DNA of 29,718 bases from a virus. Of the stretch, positions 4,402-11,084 are shown piece after piece. Each line of letters begins with the position of its first letter. The first letter of the stretch is position 1. The notes under the pieces were generated by a model. The model made no database searches and was not told the origin of the DNA. It worked only from the letters and a program-made list of their open reading frames with translations. Where the stretch lies: positions 1 through 29,718 of the IMG/VR virus record IMGVR_UViG_3300012211_000008; one strand, given 5' to 3'. Made by a program: the position numbers and the translations under genes.

Positions 4402-4475
4402 AGGCTGTTAGGACAATGGTAGTCTACTCGCCTCCAAATCGAGTGATGGGAGTTCAATTCTCTCACGGCCTGCCA
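4402..4475 (+). tRNA. tRNA-Trp (CCA)
   Basis: Acceptor AGGCTGT/ACGGCCT, anticodon loop CTCCAAA (4432-4438), TTCAATT T-loop, discriminator G as expected for Trp, encoded CCA. Confidence 0.94.
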
Positions 4476-4485
4476 AATTTGCAAA

Positions 4486-4564
4486 CGCTGCTGGTCAGCG
4501 GTGTTAGCGGGGTTAGCGCCCCGATGACCTATTTCGGTAACTTCCGAGCGCCTTATGCCGGGCG
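4486..4564 (+). other. structured non-tRNA element ISR-l
   Basis: Three hairpins stand in a row: CGCTG-CTGGT-CAGCG (4486-4500), CGGGG-TTAGCG-CCCCG (4508-4523) and CGCC/GGCG (4549-4564). The 3' part up to 4590 has TGGCTTG/CAAGGCT-type complementarity. No tRNA or ORF is apparent in 4476-4596. Confidence 0.35.
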
Positions 4565-4596
4565 AGATGGCTTGAAACCCAAGGCTATAATTTTAT

Positions 4597-4672
4597 GGTC
4601 CCGTGGTCTAACGGAAAAGGCAACAGCCTTCTAAGCTGAAAGATGAGTGTTCGATTCACTCCGGGACTACCA
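4597..4672 (+). tRNA. tRNA-Arg (TCT)
   Basis: Acceptor GGTCCCG/CGGGACT, anticodon loop CTTCTAA, TTCGATT T-loop, discriminator A, encoded CCA. Confidence 0.94.
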
Positions 4673-4677
4673 GTTTT

Positions 4678-4753
4678 GGTTCTGTAGCTCAAACGGAAAG
4701 AGCATCTGCCTCCTAAGCGGGAGATGACGATTCGAGTTCGTCCAGGACCACCA
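4678..4753 (+). tRNA. tRNA-Arg (CCT)
   Basis: Acceptor GGTTCTG/CAGGACC, anticodon loop CTCCTAA, TTCGAGT T-loop, discriminator A, encoded CCA. It is the fourth Arg tRNA; the set reads CGN (ACG, TCG) and AGR (TCT, CCT) codons. Confidence 0.94.
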
Positions 4754-4756
4754 GTT

Positions 4757-5063
4757 TTATTTTGGTAAGCCAGACTGTCGCGGGAAACCGAGGAACTTCT
4801 GGACATCACTAGACAGAGAGCCGTGGAAGTTGCGGGCCGAGTAATCGGACGGGTAAGGCTTCGTATGTAAGCGAGCGCTGACATTGCAAAATGTCATCGA
4901 GCGCTGACATCATTCAAGCGAAGGCACTCCACTCTCGATGCAATCTCAAATAGGGCTGGAGCGCGTCTAGCGTTATGATAGCCGGGTTGAGAGCAAAGAC
5001 GGATGACAGTCAGGTTGACACCTAACAGTGGCGACCGACAGAATCCAGGGTATCGGCTAACCA
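4757..5063 (+). ncRNA. long structured non-tRNA segment ISR-m
   Basis: This is the longest gap between tRNAs (about 320 nt), with no plausible ORF. The first half has CGG-GAAA-CCG (4781-4790), a 6-bp stem AACTTC/GAAGTT (4794-4799/4826-4831) and CCGA-GTAA-TCGG (4837-4848). The second half has a perfect 7-bp hairpin closed by a GCAA loop (4879-4896), arms TCTCAA/TTGAGA and AGGT-TGAC-ACCT. Three of the loops are GNRA. It may be two or more RNAs; no family is recognised. Confidence 0.45.
4872..4910 (+). repeat. 13-bp direct repeat around a GNRA hairpin
   Basis: CGAGCGCTGACAT occurs at 4872-4884 and again at 4898-4910. The strand between them folds back on the first copy (TGACATT-GCAA-AATGTCA), so the second copy can compete for the same pairing strand. 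Confidence 0.7.
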
Positions 5064-5072
5064 AAGCATTAC

Positions 5073-5159
5073 GGAGAAGTGGCGAAATGGTAGACGCAAC
5101 GGTTTGCTAAACCGTCGTACCGAAAGGACGTGGGAGTTCAAGTCTCTCCTTCTCCGCCA
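5073..5159 (+). tRNA. tRNA-Ser (GCT)
   Basis: Type II tRNA: perfect acceptor GGAGAAG/CTTCTCC, anticodon stem ACGGT/ACCGT with loop TTGCTAA, variable arm, TTCAAGT T-loop, discriminator G as expected for Ser, encoded CCA. Confidence 0.95.
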
Positions 5160-5166
5160 ATTTAAT

Positions 5167-5257
5167 GGAGCGCAGTCGGCAATGGTGCCCCACTGTCTTG
5201 AAAACAGTACTATCCCTTATAAAGGATAACGGAGTTCGATTCTCTGGCGCTCCTCCA
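5167..5257 (+). tRNA. tRNA-Ser (TGA)
   Basis: Type II tRNA: perfect acceptor GGAGCGC/GCGCTCC, anticodon stem ACTGT/ACAGT with loop CTTGAAA, long variable arm TATCC/GGATA, TTCGATT T-loop. The discriminator is T rather than the usual G of Ser tRNAs; CCA is encoded. Confidence 0.93.
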
Positions 5258-5263
5258 TTTAAT

Positions 5264-5340
5264 GTCTCAGATGCTGAAGCGGTCGAAGCGGAAGTCTGCA
5301 AAACTTCTCTTAGTCAGTTCGAGTCTGACCTGGGACTCCA
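5264..5340 (+). tRNA. tRNA-Cys (GCA)
   Basis: Acceptor GTCTCAG/CTGGGAC, anticodon stem GAAGT/ACTTC with loop CTGCAAA, TTCGAGT T-loop, discriminator T as expected for Cys, encoded CCA. Confidence 0.95.
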
Positions 5341-5347
5341 ATTTTAT

Positions 5348-5422
5348 TGGCTTGTCGTCTAATCGGTAGGACGAAGGACTTTGAATCCTTCTATCCAGGT
5401 TCGAGTCCTGGTGAGCCAACCA
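5348..5422 (+). tRNA. tRNA-Gln (TTG)
   Basis: Acceptor TGGCTTG/TGAGCCA, anticodon loop CTTTGAA, TTCGAGT T-loop, discriminator A, encoded CCA. Confidence 0.94.
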
Positions 5423-5429
5423 TTTCAAT

Positions 5430-5504
5430 TGCCCGATCATCTAATTGGTAGGATAGCGGACTCTGAATCCGCGCATCTAGGTTCGAGTCCTAGTTGGGCA
5501 GCCA
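5430..5504 (+). tRNA. tRNA-Gln (CTG)
   Basis: Acceptor TGCCCGA/TTGGGCA, anticodon stem GCGGA/TCCGC with loop CTCTGAA, TTCGAGT T-loop, discriminator G, encoded CCA. Confidence 0.94.
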
Positions 5505-5514
5505 ATTTAGCAAC

Positions 5515-5551
5515 ACACTGAACAGAGGCTTCGCTAATCCCGAAACAGTGT
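5515..5551 (+). other. hairpin between tRNA-Gln and the protease gene
   Basis: Perfect arms ACACTG (5515-5520) and CAGTGT (5546-5551) enclose a 25-nt loop. It may separate tRNA processing from the protease message. Confidence 0.3.
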
Positions 5552-5596
5552 ACATCCTTGTAAGTGCTCTGCCAAGTATCAAGGATGAGGTGCAAG

Positions 5597-6352
5597 ATGA
5601 GAAAATTTCTTGCGTTGTTCACATTAGCTACTTTACTTGTCCTGGGCGGTCTTCTTGTAAAGCCCTGGAATTCATACGAGCCCGAAGCACGACTCGCATC
5701 TGGTGCGATGTTTTCAGGCAGCGACCGTAGTTTTCACTGTTCTGGCACTGAGATCGGCGCTACAGCAGACGGCGGTGGGATATTCCTGACCGCACGTCAC
5801 TGTGTAGCCGACCCACAGACAAATAAGCTTAACGAGCACTTCGCCGTCTCATTCACAGATAACCAGGGTGGTCCGTTTTATGACGCCACGCCTATTGCGC
5901 TATCTTTGAGCGACGACCTGGCTCTGCTCTACGTAAAGAATGGCGCTGGTATTCCACAGGTCCGAATTAAGGACGAGCGCAGTCTCCGTAGTGGCGACCC
6001 GATATTCAACGTCTCGTTCCCATTGGGCACGGGCAAGGAACTGTTCCACGGCGAGTACATGCGTGCGAGCTTCCCGACGTTCCCTAGTATCATAGCAAGT
6101 TATCCGCAGTGGCTGTACGCTATGCCGATGAACATGACTATCGCGCACGGTTCAAGCGGAAGCGGCGTGTTCAGTAATAAGCAGCGTGCTCTTATTGGAG
6201 TTGCCGTAGGAACCTTCGAAGAGGGAACTTACAATATCGCAATTCCAGCAGACCGTGTCCTGGACTTTCTAAACGATTTGAAAGACAACACGGTGGAGAA
6301 GTTTAAGTATGCTTTTCCAGAAAAAGAACCTAACGAATTCATGATGTTTTAA
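5597..6352 (+). CDS. membrane-anchored V8/trypsin-like serine protease
   Basis: This 251-residue protein has a short basic N-terminus and a hydrophobic stretch (about residues 4-21), a signal peptide or membrane anchor. The body matches the trypsin/glutamyl-endopeptidase fold. The catalytic His is H68 in FLTARHC, the Asp is D106 or D107 in LSDDLALL, and the Ser is in HGSSGSGVFS (S187 by alignment with GNSGSP of V8 enzymes). All three are present, so activity is likely, outside the cytoplasm. Start 5597 follows GAGG by 5 nt; upstream in-frame ATGs exist. It lies between tRNA-Gln and tRNA-Pro. Substrate and role in infection are unknown. Confidence 0.85.
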   Translation: MRKFLALFTLATLLVLGGLLVKPWNSYEPEARLASGAMFSGSDRSFHCSGTEIGATADGGGIFLTARHCVADPQTNKLNEHFAVSFTDNQGGPFYDATPIALSLSDDLALLYVKNGAGIPQVRIKDERSLRSGDPIFNVSFPLGTGKELFHGEYMRASFPTFPSIIASYPQWLYAMPMNMTIAHGSSGSGVFSNKQRALIGVAVGTFEEGTYNIAIPADRVLDFLNDLKDNTVEKFKYAFPEKEPNEFMMF

Positions 6353-6358
6353 TTTTAT

Positions 6359-6447
6359 CGGGGTGTAGTTCCGTAATCTGGCAGCGGTCTCGCTTTGGAA
6401 GCGAGTGGTTAATACCCTTGGAGGTTCAATTCCTCTCACCCCGACCA
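6359..6447 (+). tRNA. tRNA-Pro (TGG), long variable region
   Basis: Perfect acceptor CGGGGTG/CACCCCG, anticodon stem CTCGC/GCGAG with loop TTTGGAA, TTCAATT T-loop, discriminator A, encoded CCA. The variable region (6406-6419) is 14 nt with a GGT/ACC mini-stem, longer than usual for Pro. Confidence 0.93.
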
Positions 6448-6494
6448 TTTTGTTCGAAGAAGTATAGTACTTGGAGTGTAGTATAGGAGCGCAA

Positions 6495-6779
6495 ATGAAC
6501 GTTATATCTATGGTAGCTAATCTTGTCAAAGAACGAGATTACTACAAAGAATCATTCATAGAGTGTCAAGCTATCATTAAACAGTTAGCTGAAGGTCCTG
6601 GCGATATCGAATACATTCATCCATTTGATATGTATGATATTCTTAACTCAACGGACGCTAGTGAATTCATCGATGTTTACACGGGTCCGAAGGATGAAAG
6701 AACTTTTACGTTAGGTAAATCTGGAAAGAAATACAAGCAATCTCAGTTCATTCCAGCAAAGTCGAAAAATTTTAAGTAA
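6495..6779 (+). CDS. hypothetical protein, 94 residues
   Basis: The protein begins MNVISMVANLVKERDYYKES. It has a helical, charged N-terminal half, an acidic middle and a Lys-rich tail. I start at 6495, preceded by TAGGAG, rather than at the earlier in-frame ATG (6471), which has no such site. The stop is 1 nt before tRNA-Pro(CGG), so message and tRNA must be on one transcript. No family recognised. Confidence 0.6.
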   Translation: MNVISMVANLVKERDYYKESFIECQAIIKQLAEGPGDIEYIHPFDMYDILNSTDASEFIDVYTGPKDERTFTLGKSGKKYKQSQFIPAKSKNFK

Positions 6780-6780
6780 T

Positions 6781-6859
6781 CGAGAAATAGAGGAGCCTGG
6801 CTTATCTCGCCCCGTTCGGAACGGGGAGCACGCTGGTCCGAATCCAGCTTTCTCGACCA
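6781..6859 (+). tRNA. tRNA-Pro (CGG)
   Basis: Perfect acceptor CGAGAAA/TTTCTCG, anticodon stem CCCCG/CGGGG with loop TTCGGAA, T-loop TCCGAAT (C55), discriminator A, encoded CCA. It is the last tRNA of the array. Confidence 0.94.
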
Positions 6860-6865
6860 TATTAT

Positions 6866-6891
6866 AGCCGCCTGATACTTGGGCGGCTTTT
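6866..6891 (+). terminator. intrinsic terminator closing the tRNA array
   Basis: Perfect 7-bp stem AGCCGCC (6866-6872)/GGCGGCT (6882-6888) followed by TTT. It stands directly after the last tRNA and before the lipoprotein gene. Confidence 0.88.
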
Positions 6892-6906
6892 GCATTTCAG
6901 GGGCAT

Positions 6907-7368
6907 ATGAAGGTATTCCCAATCCTACTATCGCTGCTACTGGGCTGTTCGCCTGTGCATCGTAAAATTTATGGCGGACCCCCGACCTACCCTAAGCATG
7001 CAAGTCCAGCCGCACAAGGTTTGATAATCGAAGTTTACGGCTCTGAGCGGTACCAGCAAGAGCGGGTCCGTCGCTTAGCAACACACCTGAACTTTACAGG
7101 ACAGCCGATGCCTGGTTGGTGGCGCATCGTAATCCTCAGTCGAGCAGACTGGGACGATGCCCTGATTAGATATCACCTCGAAGGCAGAACAGCAAGTGCC
7201 TTCACGGTAATGAATCAGGACGAAACGTTCGTTAGCGAAGAGTATCTGTTCTTTGCAACGGATGACCGAGTCCAGTTCACTCTAGGACACGAAGCAGGAC
7301 ATTTAATTTGTAGTTGTAGTTCAGAAGACCGAGCAAATCAAATTGCTAGGATTCTGACCAGGCGGTAA
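6907..7368 (+). CDS. putative HExxH metallopeptidase lipoprotein
   Basis: A 153-residue protein begins MKVFPILLSLLLGCSPVH. The basic start, hydrophobic run and LLGC lipobox (Cys14) predict a lipid-anchored envelope protein. Near the C-terminus GHEAGHLICSC carries the zinc-binding HExxH motif (128-132), with acidic residues at 140-141 that could provide the third ligand. The length suits a minimal metallopeptidase fold. It lies just after the tRNA terminator, with AGGGG upstream of the start, and leads into the virion genes. Roles in lysis or envelope modification are possible. An inactive spanin-like protein is the main alternative. Confidence 0.65.
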   Translation: MKVFPILLSLLLGCSPVHRKIYGGPPTYPKHASPAAQGLIIEVYGSERYQQERVRRLATHLNFTGQPMPGWWRIVILSRADWDDALIRYHLEGRTASAFTVMNQDETFVSEEYLFFATDDRVQFTLGHEAGHLICSCSSEDRANQIARILTRR

Positions 7369-7422
7369 AGCACGATTGGTTTGATTGAGCGGGGCCGACG
7401 TGTTCTTTAGTACAGGAGATTT

Positions 7423-7860
7423 ATGACAATCGGAGTACCAACACTATCAGCAAGAACGCAGTATCTCGACTTAGGCGAAAACCTTGATGTTTATCAAGTA
7501 GTCGGAGTCGGTGGCGCAGTTCTTAGCGCAGAAAACATAACAGGTGTATCTTACGGAACCTTGATGGCTAAGGACGCGCAGACAGCACACGCTGGCGGTG
7601 GTCAGGCTAACGGAGTAGTTATCGTAGCGCCTATCACACGATTTTCTGTCGTAGCTTCGGCTGGAGATTCAGCAACACTTCCTCATGCTCTACCGGGCAT
7701 GACTATCACTATAATCAATACCACAGCTACATCTATGAATGTTTTCCCTGCACTAGGAGAAACCATTCAAGGTGGAGCGGCTAACGCGCAGCAAGCTGTT
7801 CCAGCAACCACAGCAACTATTTTCTATGCAGTAGCAGCTAACGCATGGTGGATTAAGTAA
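7423..7860 (+). CDS. probable virion protein, 145 residues
   Basis: The protein begins MTIGVPTLSARTQYLDLGEN and is rich in Gly, Ala, Thr and Val with few charges, as in beta-rich phage appendage or decoration proteins. AGGAG lies 7 nt before the start. A terminator follows the gene. The C-terminal half (ATLPHALPGMTITIINTT onward) resembles short repeats in phage fibre heads, but I assign no specific role. Confidence 0.6.
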   Translation: MTIGVPTLSARTQYLDLGENLDVYQVVGVGGAVLSAENITGVSYGTLMAKDAQTAHAGGGQANGVVIVAPITRFSVVASAGDSATLPHALPGMTITIINTTATSMNVFPALGETIQGGAANAQQAVPATTATIFYAVAANAWWIK

Positions 7861-7864
7861 TTCT

Positions 7865-7896
7865 GCGGGGCATTCTTAATTGAGTGCCCCGCTTTT
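7865..7896 (+). terminator. intrinsic terminator
   Basis: Perfect 8-bp stem GCGGGGCA (7865-7872)/TGCCCCGC (7885-7892) followed by TTTT, 5 nt after the stop of the preceding virion gene. Confidence 0.9.
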
Positions 7897-7918
7897 CTTG
7901 TTTCTGGTGGTTTGAGGT

Positions 7919-8017
7919 ACGCATACGTGGACTCGCTTCTGTGCTCGATGCGGTTGTTGGTTGCAGAAAAATACAGGTGAAGTGAAGGTCTGCTCGTGCG
8001 GTTGGATTTGGAGATAA
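7919..8017 (+). other. zinc-ribbon-like frame without a usual start codon
   Basis: An open frame encodes FCARCGCWLQKNTGEV followed by KVCSCGWIWR and ends 1 nt before the ATG of the next gene. The CxxC and CSC pairs with a CGW signature look like a compact zinc ribbon. No ATG, GTG or TTG occurs in frame between the preceding TGA (7913) and the Cys cluster, although GAGG lies at 7914-7917. It could use a rare start, be reached by frameshift, or be a relic. Confidence 0.35.
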
Positions 8018-8018
8018 T

Positions 8019-8366
8019 ATGTCAATAGGATTGAGACCACAAGTAAAAACATTACCGATAGCCATTACGGGCGCAGGTGATAATGTTGTCATCGCTGCGG
8101 TAGCTGGAAAACTTATTACTGTAGTCGGAATGATACTAGTCAACGGCGCGGCAACAGCAAATAGCGTTACAGTCAAGGATGGTACAGTTAATTTATTGAG
8201 CGGTCCTATGCCGTTGGGTATAGCGCCGTCTCCTCCATTCATTTTCTCGGATAACGGATCAGAAAATTTTGATTGGTATCAGACAACAAGTGGAGCAAAT
8301 AGTTTTATTTTGAATCTTTCCGCAGCCACCCCAGTCGGCGGAACAGTTTGGTATATACAGAATTAA
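8019..8366 (+). CDS. small virion protein, 115 residues
   Basis: The protein starts MSIGLRPQVKTLPIAITGAG. It is beta-rich with low charge and a C-terminal GGTVWYIQN. GGAGATA immediately precedes the ATG. Similar short proteins stand beside tail-fibre genes in many phages; exact role unknown. Confidence 0.55.
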   Translation: MSIGLRPQVKTLPIAITGAGDNVVIAAVAGKLITVVGMILVNGAATANSVTVKDGTVNLLSGPMPLGIAPSPPFIFSDNGSENFDWYQTTSGANSFILNLSAATPVGGTVWYIQN

Positions 8367-8388
8367 ATCGTTAGAATAGGAGACAGCT

Positions 8389-11076
8389 ATGGCGATTCTT
8401 CAATATCAGAACCCATCGTCTGTTGATGCTGTTCTCGATTCAGTAAATTTAGGCGGCTCACCCGAAGTTCGTAGAGAAATTCTTGTCCTGGGTGATAGCA
8501 CGGGCGCGAATGTTACACTAGTCTCAGGGCGAGTCCCGGTAGACGGAAGTGGAGTAACGCAGCCAGTCTCTATTTCAGGGTCGGTACCAGTAACAGGAAC
8601 TGTTGCTGTTACGCAGTCAACCTCCCCGTGGATCGTATCGCTCGCTTCAACTACTATTACAGGAACGGTCGCTGAGAACCTTACGCAGGTCGGCGGGTCC
8701 GCAGTTACACTCGGGGCGAAGACAAGTGCGAATTCTATTCCAGTGGTGCTGGCGTCTGATGAAGCGACTCTGCCTGTTAGCATTGCTGGCACTGTTAATG
8801 TTAGCGTTCAGAATGCGGCTCTCGCGGTCACACAGAGCACGTCACCGTGGGTAGTACAAGATACAGCAGCAGAAGCGTCCTTGGTTACGGCGGTTAGCGA
8901 ATTAGGAATTCTTCCGCAGGCATTGACATTTATTCAAGCTGTGGCATCCAGTGCCGGAACAGGCATCTCTACATTGGACAAGGTATTTGCCACTCCTGTC
9001 ACAAAGGGTAACGTTCTTTTGTTGATGGCGATGGAATCAGGCGCAGCCGTTCCAACCTGGGCTAAGAGTGCCGGAACAGCAACTGTTCAGTCACTAGGAG
9101 TTATAAAGAGTTCTGCCACAGCCCCTGCATTCTCTTTACAAGCATGGTTCGTCTTAGCAACTGGAACCTTAACTATGACCGCCACGTCTGGTGGTGGTGC
9201 ATCAGTTGACATGGCTGCGTATGCTACGGAAATTCAGGGAGCGTTTCCTACTGGCGTAGGAACTACAAGCATACCGTGGTGGGACGCCATTCAGGTTTCA
9301 CAAGGAACCGCAGCTAGTTTTGCTTTTACTCCGTTCTACACAGAAACTATCGGTGAGTTGCCTTTCTTGTTCGTAGGCATCGGCAGTGCGGCCACGCTAA
9401 CGGCTGAAAGTCTTGGCGACTTGGCAATAGTTAATAACGCATCAAACGCAACAACGGGCGGCGCAGGCAACCTTCAATTGTTTTCGGCGGATCGCCCAGT
9501 CAACGCAGCACCTTATCTAAAGATGGGAAATTTATCTCCCACGGTTACATTCTCTGGGTCTACTCTCTACACTGCGGTTTATATTTCTCTTAGACCATAC
9601 ATGCTTCCGATAGCGGGAAGCGTGACATCTAACCTGAACCGAGTCGGCGGAAATTTAGTTACTACAGCCGCATCAGGAACCCAATTAGTGGGGAATGCGG
9701 ATGGAGTTGGGAATCCGCTCACTTCAAATAGCATAACGCCAACTGCTAAGTTTGCATTAGATTCAAACATTACAAGCATTCTCGGAACAGCACCAACGAC
9801 CGTTGGTAAGCTAGACGTAAAGGGTGCGGACGGCGATGTGTTCGTCCGACAAACCACCGCAGCGAATCTAAACGCGACGGTTGTCGGTACAGGAACCTTT
9901 GCGGTTCAAGACTCCGCAGCAGAAGCATCCCTTGTTCAAATTCAACAAGAGTTAAGACAGCAAAGTGCGTTTCCAAACCTTGTTCAGGTCGCCCCGTTTC
10001 AATCCAGCGCGTCTGCTACGTCGTTAACGTTGACCTTTGCAAGCGCTACAATTACGAACCACCTTTTAGTTATGGCAATGTCCAGCACGACGACCGTGCC
10101 TACGTTTGCGATAACAGGCGGTACAGGAACAGGAGTAATACAACAGATTTACAAGACATCAACAACATCTCCTGCTTTTGAATTGGCCGGGTTCCGAGTT
10201 GTAACTTCGGGAACCTTCATAATCACGGTGACTTTTGCATCCGGTGCTTGCGCAGCAATCGGCTATGAATTAAGCGGTTTGCCTCTGTCCGGAAGTTTGC
10301 CCAACAGTCAGCCTAATTTTGACACCTTGCAAGTTAGCCAAGGAACAGCAACAAGCGCAACTTTGAGTTCGTTCTTTACTCTTCTACCTGGCGAACTTCC
10401 TTTTATGTTCGTTGGTTTAGGCGCAAATACTAATGTCAGTTCAAGCAGTCCCGGCACAACGAGACTCGCCAACTTTACAGTAGACGGAACGAACGTAGCG
10501 CAGAACGTAACGACTTCTGGAAACTTGCAGACATTCTTTGCTGGTAGAATTTCCGGTGGTCCGTTAGAAGACATGACGAGCATGACCCCATCTGCTACTT
10601 TCTCTGGGTCGTCTTTATTCACTTGCGTATACATTAGCTTCAAACCTGTGTCTATGCCTATGGGTGGAACAGTCGCAAGCATATTGACGCAAATATCTGG
10701 AAATGTGGTCGTATCGGCAGCCCCAGGCGTTCAACAAGTAGGTATCGTCGGCGGAACGGGTCTTTCACTTGAGACTACCGCAGGCGTACTTGATTTGAAT
10801 TTGAAAAACATCGGCAACAGTCCAGTTGTTACAGGACTGGGGATTAGCGGATTAGGTATTCCTCGCGTGACGGTTAGTTCGGATTCATTCTCAGGACTGT
10901 CAACCGACGCAAACTTGATTTCAGGGAACGATACCCGTTCACAGATGATGTTAATTTTAGAGTCTACCAGACGAGCGATTGTTGCACTTGCTTGCGAAGG
11001 CGGACGTAACAGTCCAGTAGATTTCGATCCGAATACGATTGCTAAAGAAGAAGGCGCTGACGACTACGCTGACTAA
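8389..11076 (+). CDS. large virion protein with an internal duplication
   Basis: An 895-residue, Ser/Thr/Gly/Val-rich protein. The N-terminal 150 residues carry short repeats of the VTQSTSPW type (about 75 and 148) alternating with GTV-V units. Two copies of a roughly 260-residue domain follow (about 176-444 and 530-790). They share landmarks: VLLLMAM/LLVMAM, a VSQGTA segment, GELPF-FVG and TVTFSGSTLY/ATFSGSSLF. A VQD-AAEASLV linker precedes each copy. The C-terminus is helical and acidic. GGAG lies 8 nt before the start. A tail-fibre, tip or other surface appendage is likely. Confidence 0.7.
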   Translation: MAILQYQNPSSVDAVLDSVNLGGSPEVRREILVLGDSTGANVTLVSGRVPVDGSGVTQPVSISGSVPVTGTVAVTQSTSPWIVSLASTTITGTVAENLTQVGGSAVTLGAKTSANSIPVVLASDEATLPVSIAGTVNVSVQNAALAVTQSTSPWVVQDTAAEASLVTAVSELGILPQALTFIQAVASSAGTGISTLDKVFATPVTKGNVLLLMAMESGAAVPTWAKSAGTATVQSLGVIKSSATAPAFSLQAWFVLATGTLTMTATSGGGASVDMAAYATEIQGAFPTGVGTTSIPWWDAIQVSQGTAASFAFTPFYTETIGELPFLFVGIGSAATLTAESLGDLAIVNNASNATTGGAGNLQLFSADRPVNAAPYLKMGNLSPTVTFSGSTLYTAVYISLRPYMLPIAGSVTSNLNRVGGNLVTTAASGTQLVGNADGVGNPLTSNSITPTAKFALDSNITSILGTAPTTVGKLDVKGADGDVFVRQTTAANLNATVVGTGTFAVQDSAAEASLVQIQQELRQQSAFPNLVQVAPFQSSASATSLTLTFASATITNHLLVMAMSSTTTVPTFAITGGTGTGVIQQIYKTSTTSPAFELAGFRVVTSGTFIITVTFASGACAAIGYELSGLPLSGSLPNSQPNFDTLQVSQGTATSATLSSFFTLLPGELPFMFVGLGANTNVSSSSPGTTRLANFTVDGTNVAQNVTTSGNLQTFFAGRISGGPLEDMTSMTPSATFSGSSLFTCVYISFKPVSMPMGGTVASILTQISGNVVVSAAPGVQQVGIVGGTGLSLETTAGVLDLNLKNIGNSPVVTGLGISGLGIPRVTVSSDSFSGLSTDANLISGNDTRSQMMLILESTRRAIVALACEGGRNSPVDFDPNTIAKEEGADDYAD

Positions 11077-11084
11077 GGAATGAT

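Noticed and set aside
199-5063. Hammerhead ribozymes in the array gaps
   Set aside because: I looked for CTGATGA-type cores paired with GAAAC and found none. Other ribozyme classes cannot be excluded by eye.
199-5063. A CRISPR array explaining the repeated units
   Set aside because: No identical repeats of 20-40 nt at regular spacing; the repeated units are tRNAs and dissimilar structured segments.
5564-5596. Longer N-terminus for the serine protease
   Set aside because: The ATG at 5597 follows GAGG at the right distance and places the hydrophobic segment at the very N-terminus, as expected for a signal or anchor.
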